Positions 1 through 5,939 of a stretch of 5,939 nucleotides of DNA are shown in pieces. The notes under the pieces are model-generated. The model saw only the letters and a list, made by a program, of their open reading frames with translations. It was not told where the DNA came from and did not search any database. How positions within the stretch are numbered: the first letter of the stretch is position 1; every line of letters starts with the position of its first letter. This DNA is from Trebonia sp. GTDB taxonomy: Bacteria > Actinomycetota > Actinomycetes > Streptosporangiales > Streptosporangiaceae. The DNA is taken from positions 1 to 5,939 of the forward strand of contig JASHPP010000264.1 of NCBI GenBank assembly GCA_030038035.1, read 5' to 3'. Both the position numbers and the translations under genes were made by a program.

Positions 1-1
1 A

Positions 2-1693
2 CGTGACGGCGCGGCCGGACAGGCGGACGAGTGGGTGCCTGACTGGCTGGCCCGCACCGCCGACCAGCTGGTCGGCCAGGCGCCAGGGGTGGCCGCGGAA
101 CTGCTCGCCCGGGCGGTCGCGGGCGCCCGGGCTGACGCGGCCCAGCAGGGCTGGCTCGCCAGCCGGCTCGCCGACGCCCTGTACCGCACCGGCGACAGGG
201 CGGCGGCCGAGCAGGTGGCCAGCCGCGCCATCGAGCAGACGCGCGAGCCCGACCTCCTCGTCGACCTGCACTGGACGCTGGCGCAGTGCCGCATGCTGGC
301 AGGCCTGTCCGCCGAGTCGCTGGCGACGCTGGACCGGGCGCTGGCCGCGCCAGGGATCTCGGCACGGCACCGCGCCAGGCTGCTCGTGCTCGCGGCACGC
401 ATGCACAGCTTCCTTGGCGAGTTCGACAAGGCAGGCCGGGCCGCCGCCAGCGCGCTCGCGACCGCCGCCGAGGCGGGCGACAACTGGGCCATGGGCTGGG
501 CCCTGCTCATGATGGCGGCCGTGACCGGGGTGCAGGGGCGCATGGCGGACGCGCTGCCGCTGTTCGACCAGGCGCTCACCGTGACCGAATCCGATCAGGC
601 GCTGACCGACCTGCGGCTGCTCGTGCAGGTCAACAAGGCCATCACGCTCGGCAGCCTCGACCAGCACGCCGCGGCGCTTGCCGCCGCCGCGGCGGCGCGC
701 GACCTCGCGGACCAGGTCGGCACCGCGATCCGGCTCGCGCAGGCGCACGGCGCCCTCAGCCAGCTGCTGTTCGAAACGGGGCGCTGGGACGACGCGCTCG
801 CCGAGGCGGCGATCCTGCCAGAGAACCTGAAGGAACCCGCCCTGGCCTGCTCCGACCTCGGCATCGCCGCCGTGATCAGCTTCCACCGCGACCAGGCCGC
901 CGCGGCGCGCCGCTACCTCGCCGCCGCCGTCCCGCACGCCGAACGGCTCGGGCAGCGGCTGATCGGCCGGCTGGCGCTGGCCCGGAGCCTGGACCGCGAG
1001 CTCGACGGCGCGCTGCCTGACGCGCTCGCCGCGCTGGCCGGCGCGTTCGACGGCAGCGCGGAAGACCTCGAGGTCGAGGACCTGCTCGCCGACGCCGTCC
1101 GCCTCGCCACGCAGACCGGCGACCTGGGCACCGCGGGGCTGCTGGCGGAGCACGCCGCCGCGCTCGCCGCCGGATCGCAGATCCCGCACCGGCAGGCGAA
1201 CGCGCTGTACTGCCGGGGCATGCTGGACCACGACGCGCCACGGCTGCTCGCGGCCGCGGAGCGCTACGAGGCGGCCGGCTGGCCGCTGCCGCGGGCGAAG
1301 GCGCTCGAGGCGGCCGCCGCGCAGTTCGTCGGCACCGGGGACCGCGCGCAGGCGCGGGCCGCGTTCACCGCCGCCGTGGAGGTCTACACCGCTCTTGGCG
1401 CCGCCGCCGACGTCGCCAGGCTGCAGGCCGCGTTCCGCGCCCACGGCATCAGGCGCGGGCCGCACTCCAAGCACCGGCGGGCGCGCAGCGGCTGGGACAG
1501 CCTCACCCCGACCGAGGTCAAGATCGCCGCATTCGTCCAGGAGGGGCTGTCCAACCCCGACATCGCGGCCAGGCTGCTGCTGTCCCGGCGGACCGTGGCG
1601 ACGCACGTCTCGCACATCCTGAAGAAGCTCGACGTCCATTCGCGGACAGATATCGCCAGGGAGTCGGCGCTGCGCACGATCGCGTCACGGTGA
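2..1693 (+). CDS. LuxR-family transcriptional regulator (LAL-like), 3' part
   Basis: Partial gene: the reading frame is open from base 2, so the start and any N-terminal domain lie upstream. About 563 residues are visible. Most are Ala/Leu-rich amphipathic helices in pairs with ends such as GRWDDALAEA and GDRAQARAAFTAAVEVY, which look like TPR-type repeats. The last 66 residues (from about base 1493) form a LuxR/GerE helix-turn-helix: LTPTEVKIAAFVQEGLSN, then IAARLLLSRRTVATHVSHIL with the recognition helix, then KKLDVHSRTDIA. Helical repeats followed by a terminal LuxR domain are typical of large ATP-dependent LuxR regulators (LAL family), which carry an AAA/P-loop domain at the N-terminus; that part is inferred, not seen. 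It should bind DNA as an activator. Target genes are unknown. It ends 9 bases inside the convergent gene on the other strand. Confidence 0.93.
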   Translation, partial: RDGAAGQADEWVPDWLARTADQLVGQAPGVAAELLARAVAGARADAAQQGWLASRLADALYRTGDRAAAEQVASRAIEQTREPDLLVDLHWTLAQCRMLAGLSAESLATLDRALAAPGISARHRARLLVLAARMHSFLGEFDKAGRAAASALATAAEAGDNWAMGWALLMMAAVTGVQGRMADALPLFDQALTVTESDQALTDLRLLVQVNKAITLGSLDQHAAALAAAAAARDLADQVGTAIRLAQAHGALSQLLFETGRWDDALAEAAILPENLKEPALACSDLGIAAVISFHRDQAAAARRYLAAAVPHAERLGQRLIGRLALARSLDRELDGALPDALAALAGAFDGSAEDLEVEDLLADAVRLATQTGDLGTAGLLAEHAAALAAGSQIPHRQANALYCRGMLDHDAPRLLAAAERYEAAGWPLPRAKALEAAAAQFVGTGDRAQARAAFTAAVEVYTALGAAADVARLQAAFRAHGIRRGPHSKHRRARSGWDSLTPTEVKIAAFVQEGLSNPDIAARLLLSRRTVATHVSHILKKLDVHSRTDIARESALRTIASR

Positions 1694-1972
1694 CCCCGCC
1701 GCGCTCGCGGGCTGTCTCGGCTCGGGAACCCCGGGCTGGCACGCGAGCGTGAAGTACACGACCTTGCCCGCAGGGGTGCGGTAGCACCCCCACTCGGCCG
1801 ACAGGGTGGCGGCGAGCAGCAGGCCCCGCCCGGTCTCCGCGTCGACCGGGACATCCCAGGCGCAGACGACGGCCCGGACCTGGCTGCGCGCTTGCGCGGC
1901 CGCGGCCGGACCCGTGGCCAGCCGGACGCGGCACGCCTGGAGCCCGGCCGGACGGGACAGTGTCGGCGCCAT
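1685..1972 (-). CDS. Small HATPase-type (anti-sigma-like) protein lacking its ATP-binding core; probable relic
   Basis: A 95-residue protein starting MAPTLSRPAG. Residues about 15-44 (ending VRAVVCAWDVPVD) resemble the first helix of the short actinobacterial ATP-binding proteins of the HATPase_c_2 / RsbW-like class. Residues 45-77 (AETGRGLLL, then EWGCYRTPAGKVVYFTLA) resemble the G2 box and last strands of the same fold. The stretch that normally lies between them, with the N box (ELVTNA-like) and the G1 box (DxSxxxP-like), is absent. Relatives are usually about 130-150 residues, so some 50-65 residues appear to be missing in frame. Without the N and G1 boxes it should not bind ATP as a kinase. 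The frame can be extended to base 2167, but that extension is low-complexity and unlike the family, and the ATG at 1972 follows a strong Shine-Dalgarno sequence. It may be a decayed gene or a small protein with a new role. Family call fairly sure; functional state uncertain. Confidence 0.65.
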   Translation of the reverse strand: MAPTLSRPAGLQACRVRLATGPAAAAQARSQVRAVVCAWDVPVDAETGRGLLLAATLSAEWGCYRTPAGKVVYFTLACQPGVPEPRQPASAAGSP

Positions 1973-1985
1973 CGTGTTCGTCGTG

Positions 1986-1992
1986 CCTCCTT
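1986..1992 (-). promoter_or_regulatory. Ribosome binding site for the HATPase-type relic
   Basis: On the minus strand AAGGAGG lies 13 bases before the ATG at 1972. The match to the Shine-Dalgarno consensus is strong but the spacing is longer than the usual 5-9 bases. No other in-frame start codon lies between the two. It supports the short form of the protein over the extension to base 2167. Confidence 0.55.
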
Positions 1993-2056
1993 CGCGGGCC
2001 GGCCGGAGCGGCCGCGCCGCGGGAAGGCGCCCCGCGCGGCTGCTCCCTGGGAAGGT

Positions 2057-2084
2057 CCCGAGCGAATTCCGGGGGGTGCTCGGG
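2057..2084 (-). repeat. Inverted repeat in the presumed leader of the HATPase-type relic
   Basis: CCCGAGC at 2057-2063 pairs perfectly with GCTCGGG at 2078-2084 across a 14-base gap. It lies about 85 bases before the ATG at 1972, inside the likely untranslated leader. It could form an RNA hairpin, but 7-base GC-rich arms arise readily by chance in DNA of this composition. Confidence 0.3.
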
Positions 2085-2090
2085 CGCCGG

Positions 2091-2119
2091 TTGCAAGAAA
2101 AATAGTCGTGCAAGTTGCA
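2091..2119. promoter_or_regulatory. Cluster of TTGCA-type elements, candidate regulator site
   Basis: TTGCAA at 2091-2096 is followed by TGCAAGTTGCA at 2109-2119, a perfect 5-1-5 inverted repeat. An AT-rich run (GAAAAATAG) separates them. This is the most AT-rich spot upstream of the HATPase-type relic and overlaps its possible -10 region. A DNA-binding protein site is plausible; the protein is unknown. Confidence 0.35.
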
Positions 2120-2128
2120 GCGAGAAAC

Positions 2129-2146
2129 ATCGGTCAGCTGACCGAT
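2129..2146. promoter_or_regulatory. Perfect 18-base palindrome, candidate operator
   Basis: ATCGGTCAGCTGACCGAT is identical to its own reverse complement over all 18 bases, with no spacer. It sits about 157 bases before the ATG of the HATPase-type relic and about 25 bases upstream of its possible -10 element. Continuous palindromes of this length between genes are typical binding sites of dimeric repressors (TetR, MarR and similar). No gene for such a regulator lies in the window. Confidence 0.5.
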
Positions 2147-2244
2147 TTCCAACAGCGCCGATGCCACGTCCGGTATCAGGCGTGACAGGCGTCCATTCCC
2201 GTTTCGCCCACGGCGAGAAGCCCTTGTCCGAGTTCGAGCTGACT

Positions 2245-2256
2245 TGTACGGTTACA
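2245..2256. repeat. Short inverted repeat TGTA-N4-TACA
   Basis: TGTA, four bases (CGGT), then TACA. It stands in a small AT-richer patch between two coding genes, with no start codon close by on either strand. It could be a weak operator half-site pair or chance. Confidence 0.2.
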
Positions 2257-2368
2257 GTGTGCGGCGGTACCGCACCGCTCGGTTCTCCCCCCAACCGTGC
2301 CGGTCAGCCCGCCACGCGGTGCCCCCGTCCGCGACGGCGTCGGCGCGGTACCGCCGCCGCCCATCGTC

Positions 2369-2385
2369 GCGCCCGTCGCGGGCGC
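2369..2385 (-). terminator. Hairpin just after the glucarate-dehydratase-like gene
   Basis: On the minus strand, one base after the TGA stop, GCGCCCG pairs with CGGGCGC across a 3-base loop (CGA). The stem is 7 base pairs, all G-C. No U-run follows, which is common for actinobacterial terminators. A second hairpin at 2259-2275 (GTGCGG / CCGCAC, 5-base loop) lies further downstream and may help. Confidence 0.35.
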
Positions 2386-2386
2386 T

Positions 2387-3649
2387 TCACCAGCGGGGCT
2401 GCTCGCGCTGGTAGCCGGGGTCGACGCGGCGCATGTAGCCGGTGTCATCACGGGTGCGGATCCCGCACCGCAGGTACTGCTCGTGCAGCGCGGCCAGCGC
2501 GTCGCGGTCGAGTTCGACGCCCAGGCCGGGGCCGTCGGGGACGCGGACGGCCCCGGCCTGGAACGCCAGCGGCGTCCCCGTGACGACGTCCTCGGTCTTC
2601 CACGGCCAATGGGTGTCGCAGGCGTAGCCCAGGTTCGGGGTGGCCGCGGCCAGGTGCACCATCGCGGCCAGGCTGATGCCGAGGTGGGAGTTCGAGTGCA
2701 TGGACAGGCCGAGGCCGAACGTCTCGCATATCCCGGCGAGCAGCCTCGACCTGCGCAGGCCGCCCCAGTAATGGTGGTCGGACAGCACCACCTGCACGGC
2801 GCCTTCCCTGATGGCCGGCGGCAGGTGGCCGAACGCCACCACGCACATGTTCGTGGCCAGCGGCATCGGGGCGCGCCTGGCCACCTGGGCCATGCCGTCG
2901 ATGCCGGGCGTGGGGTCCTCCAGGTACTCGAGCACGCCGTCCAGGTCGCGGGCCACGCCGATCGCCGTGCCGGGGGTCCACGCGGCGTTCGGGTCCAGCC
3001 GCAGCGGATGGCCGGGGAAGGCCCGCCGCAGCGCGCGGATGGCCGCGATGTCCACGTCCGGGGGGAAGACCCCGCCCTTGAGCTTCAGCGCCGTGAAGCC
3101 GTACTCGCCGACCATCCGGCTGGCCTGCCTGACGATGCCGTCCGGGTCGAGCGCCTCGCCCCAGTCGTCCGGGTCGCGGCCGGGGTGGGCGGCCCACTTG
3201 TAGAACAGGTAAGCCGAGAACGGCACCTCGTCCCTGACCGCGCCGCCGAGCAGGTCGGCGACCGGACGGCCGGCGGCCTTGCCCTGGATGTCCAGGCAGG
3301 CGACCTCGAAGGGCGAGAACACCCGGTCGGCGGCCGCGTTGTCGCCGGTCAGGCCCGACGAGGTGGCGCGGCCGCCGCCGCCGGCGACGGCCGCTACCCG
3401 GCGGTAGATGTCAAGCGTGTGGTAGGCGTCCGCGCCCTCGATCGCACGCGCGGCGGCACGCAGCGCGCCCAGGTGATGCTCATCGGCGTAGGTCTCGCCG
3501 AGCCCGGTCAGCCCGGCGTCGGTGGCGATCTCGACGACGGCGCGCAGCGCGTACGGCTCGTGGACGCCGACCGCGTTCAGCAGCGGCGGGTCGGCGAAGG
3601 CGACCGGCGTGATCGTGATGCCCGTGATCTTCACCGGATCCGTGCTCAC
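2387..3649 (-). CDS. Glucarate-dehydratase-type enolase superfamily enzyme
   Basis: A 420-residue cytosolic protein, close to the usual length of GudD-type enzymes (about 445). These abstract a proton next to a carboxylate and remove water, turning an aldarate such as D-glucarate into a keto-deoxy sugar acid. Visible family marks: N-terminal capping domain with LLNAVGVHEPY (N25, H30), then the TIM barrel with KLKGG (K189, K191, the catalytic KxK pair), RLDPNAAW (D219, N221), EDP (E244), ATNM (N267), MHSNSH (H318, the second catalytic base) and CDTHW (D345), then a C-terminal GLGVELD and RDD. Order and spacing of these marks agree with E. coli GudD. The start is GTG at 3649, with a modest GGTGA nearby; the next in-frame GTG, five codons on, has no better ribosome site. 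It is transcribed divergently from the LigM-like gene, 180 bases away. The exact substrate (glucarate, galactarate, idarate or another acid sugar) cannot be fixed, so no gene symbol is given. Confidence 0.9.
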   Translation of the reverse strand: MSTDPVKITGITITPVAFADPPLLNAVGVHEPYALRAVVEIATDAGLTGLGETYADEHHLGALRAAARAIEGADAYHTLDIYRRVAAVAGGGGRATSSGLTGDNAAADRVFSPFEVACLDIQGKAAGRPVADLLGGAVRDEVPFSAYLFYKWAAHPGRDPDDWGEALDPDGIVRQASRMVGEYGFTALKLKGGVFPPDVDIAAIRALRRAFPGHPLRLDPNAAWTPGTAIGVARDLDGVLEYLEDPTPGIDGMAQVARRAPMPLATNMCVVAFGHLPPAIREGAVQVVLSDHHYWGGLRRSRLLAGICETFGLGLSMHSNSHLGISLAAMVHLAAATPNLGYACDTHWPWKTEDVVTGTPLAFQAGAVRVPDGPGLGVELDRDALAALHEQYLRCGIRTRDDTGYMRRVDPGYQREQPRW

Positions 3650-3723
3650 GAGGTCACCGCCGTTCCCGCTGGCAGGCGGGTGGCCCTCCCGGGAGCGCGT
3701 GGCCCGGCGCTAGCATGTGACCG

Positions 3724-3755
3724 CCCGCGAATGCGTACTCTGACCGTATCGCGGG
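3724..3755. promoter_or_regulatory. Inverted repeat CCCGCGA-N18-TCGCGGG, candidate operator
   Basis: CCCGCGA at 3724-3730 is matched exactly by TCGCGGG at 3749-3755, with 18 bases between. Centre-to-centre distance is 25 bases, about two and a half helical turns. It lies 75-105 bases before the LigM-like start codon and overlaps a TANNNT element, where a regulator could control either divergent gene. Confidence 0.35.
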
Positions 3756-3758
3756 ACC

Positions 3759-3773
3759 GACGTCCGTTACGTC
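3759..3773. promoter_or_regulatory. Inverted repeat GACGT-N5-ACGTC, candidate operator
   Basis: GACGT at 3759-3763 and ACGTC at 3769-3773 form a perfect 5-5-5 inverted repeat, only three bases beyond the preceding one. The right arm is also the centre of GTTACGTCAC (3766-3775), a near-palindrome around ACGT. Position about 57-71 bases before the LigM-like ATG suits control of that gene. Confidence 0.35.
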
Positions 3774-3819
3774 ACAAAAGACTCTCGCCGACCGGAACCG
3801 GCCGCCGCCGCAGAAGAAC

Positions 3820-3823
3820 GGGA
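3820..3823 (+). promoter_or_regulatory. Ribosome binding site of the LigM-like gene
   Basis: GGGA lies six bases before the ATG at 3830. It is a short but well-placed Shine-Dalgarno match and fixes the start that gives the LigM-like N-terminus. Confidence 0.45.
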
Positions 3824-3826
3824 TGA

Positions 3827-5230
<1,404 letters not shown>

Positions 5231-5244
5231 GGGTCCGCCCGGGG

Positions 5245-5307
5245 CAGGCAGCCGCGCCCGTTCGGGATAAGGATTTAAAAATTTTCCCGAACGGACAGCG
5301 GCGCCTG
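5245..5307. terminator. Large hairpin between convergent genes, probable two-way terminator
   Basis: CCGTTCGGGA at 5258-5267 pairs exactly with TCCCGAACGG at 5285-5294 (10 base pairs). On the same axis CAGGC at 5245-5249 pairs with GCCTG at 5303-5307, with an imperfect middle. The 17-base loop (5268-5284) is almost all A and T, unlike anything else here. The hairpin begins 14 bases after the LigM-like stop and ends 3 bases before the stop of the convergent hemerythrin gene. Its symmetry lets it work for both transcripts. A U-run after the stem is lacking; the AT-rich part is in the loop. Confidence 0.65.
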
Positions 5308-5310
5308 TGG

Positions 5311-5939
5311 TCAGGAGTACTGGCTGACTTGCGGGGTGAACTGGTTCAGGTCGTAGACGCCGAGCTCCTGCTCGATGCCGGCCACCCGGCCGACCATCGC
5401 GGTGAACTCGTCGGTGCCGAACTGCTGCTGCTGCAGGTCGGCGAAGTACTGGCCGAGGCTGGTCAGCTCCGCCGCCGGCACGAGCTGGCGGAACGCCGGG
5501 AACACCACCGTGTCCTCGCGCGCCTCGTGCGGCTCGTACATCCGGACGAACGCCTGCATCGCCCCGGTGAGCCGGGTCCGCATGCCCGGGCTGGCCAGCT
5601 GCCCGCCGGTCGTGTGCGCGAGGAGGAACTGGGTGATCACCCGGCCGCGGGCGTGCTGGGTCAGCAGGGTGGTGACGGTGCCGGTGAGCTGCCCGGCCCG
5701 CAGCAGCCGCGGGAACACGTAGCCCTCCTCAAGGCCCTCGTGGAATCCCTCGATGAAGTCGTGGATGATCAGGGCGGACTCCTGCACGTGCGCGGGGCTG
5801 AGCTGCCCGCCGGCCTGCACCTGGGCGATCATCGCCCGGTAGCAGAGCAGCACGCGCTTGAGCACCCCGTGCTCGCGCATGAGGTCGTCGTCGGGCGGGA
5901 TCACGGCCGGATCAGGCGCCGGGGCCTGGGCCGACGCCG
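5311..5939 (-). CDS. Hemerythrin-domain protein, 5' end outside window
   Basis: Visible to base 5939 with the frame still open. The first in-frame start seen is GTG at 5904 (197 residues), but it has no ribosome site. The codons before it read an Ala/Pro-rich stretch (ASAQAPAPDPAV), like the linker after a signal peptide in relatives, so the true start is probably upstream. Counting from that GTG: DLMREHGVLKRVLLCY (H12), IIHDFIEGFHEGLEEGYVFP (H48, H55, E59), LLTQHARGR (H84), MYEPHEAREDTVVFPAF (H126, E130), then VGRVAGIEQELGVYDLNQFTP. H12, H55, E59, H84, H126 and E130 fit the ligand set of a di-iron four-helix bundle. Such proteins bind oxygen or help with nitrosative or metal stress; this subfamily's exact role is unknown to me. 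It converges on the LigM-like gene with a shared hairpin between. Confidence 0.88.
   Translation of the reverse strand, partial: ASAQAPAPDPAVIPPDDDLMREHGVLKRVLLCYRAMIAQVQAGGQLSPAHVQESALIIHDFIEGFHEGLEEGYVFPRLLRAGQLTGTVTTLLTQHARGRVITQFLLAHTTGGQLASPGMRTRLTGAMQAFVRMYEPHEAREDTVVFPAFRQLVPAAELTSLGQYFADLQQQQFGTDEFTAMVGRVAGIEQELGVYDLNQFTPQVSQYS

Larger units (their letters stand above)
1973..2386. other. Intergenic stretch without a convincing gene
   Basis: This 414-base stretch lies upstream of the HATPase-type relic and downstream of the glucarate-dehydratase-like gene. Open frames cross it on both strands, but their translations are Arg/Pro/Gly-rich and match nothing I recognise. It is locally less GC-rich around 2091-2160 and 2200-2256, as expected of regulatory DNA. 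It holds, from left to right: a hairpin at 2057-2084 in the presumed leader, TTGCA-type elements at 2091-2119, an 18-base palindrome at 2129-2146, a direct repeat CAGGCGT at 2177-2183 and 2186-2192, an inverted repeat at 2245-2256, two copies of GCGGTACCGC, and a hairpin just after the stop codon at 2387. A -10-like TATTTT (minus strand, about 2098-2103) could start the relic gene transcript, but I see no good -35 partner. Confidence 0.6.

Noticed and set aside
1973..2167. N-terminal extension of the HATPase-type protein by 65 residues
   Set aside because: The extension codes across the palindrome and the TTGCA cluster, is unlike the family, and a strong Shine-Dalgarno sequence lies before the inner ATG at 1972.
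2177..2192. Direct repeat CAGGCGT, two copies with a 9-base period
   Set aside because: Only two 7-base copies; easily chance, and no further copies extend it into an array.
1518..2294. Minus-strand open frame across the relic gene and its upstream region
   Set aside because: It is in a different frame from the HATPase-type segment, is Arg/Pro-rich in its second half, and overlaps the LuxR helix-turn-helix coding region antisense.
1960..2583. Plus-strand open frame across the intergenic stretch and into the dehydratase gene
   Set aside because: The translation is Arg/Pro/Gly-rich low complexity, overlaps both real genes antisense, and has no ribosome site or family resemblance.
2297..3826. 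Open frame of 509 codons on the plus strand, opposite the glucarate-dehydratase-like gene
   Set aside because: Same shadow effect. The minus-strand frame carries all the enolase-superfamily catalytic motifs; this one carries none.

Overview
This window is chromosomal DNA of very high GC content (almost every third codon position is G or C). It codes throughout in the style of a filamentous or soil actinomycete. The protein families agree with that: a large LuxR-type regulator of the LAL kind, a small HATPase-type protein of the actinobacterial anti-sigma-like class, and frequent GTG starts. I cannot name the genus.

Layout from left to right. (1) Bases 2-1693, + strand: the 3' part of a large LuxR-family regulator, with helical repeats and a C-terminal LuxR helix-turn-helix; its N-terminus lies outside the window. 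(2) Bases 1685-1972, - strand: a 95-residue relic of a HATPase-type protein. It keeps the first helix and the last lobe of the fold but lacks the N box and G1 box. It overlaps the regulator tail to tail by 9 bases. (3) Bases 1973-2386: about 410 bases with no convincing gene, holding the leader of the relic gene, a perfect 18-base palindrome, a cluster of TTGCA-type elements and a likely terminator. (4) Bases 2387-3649, - strand: a glucarate-dehydratase-type member of the enolase superfamily. (5) Bases 3650-3829: a divergent intergenic region with two inverted repeats. (6) Bases 3830-5230, + strand: a GcvT-fold protein that closely resembles LigM, the tetrahydrofolate-dependent vanillate / 3-O-methylgallate O-demethylase known from Sphingobium. 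(7) Bases 5231-5310: a convergent gap with a strong hairpin, probably a two-way terminator. (8) Bases 5311-5939, - strand: a hemerythrin-domain protein whose N-terminus runs off the window.

The core of biological interest is the divergent pair of (4) and (6). One gene should remove a methyl group from a methoxylated aromatic acid and load it onto tetrahydrofolate. The other should dehydrate an aldaric (sugar di-acid) substrate. Both substrate types occur in decaying plant material, so a shared plant-polymer catabolic locus is plausible. That link is inferred from gene arrangement only. No transporter, ring-cleavage enzyme or folate-recycling gene is visible. The regulator, the HATPase relic and the hemerythrin protein have no clear functional tie to the pair. 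I see no tRNA, rRNA, CRISPR array, transposase or prophage gene.
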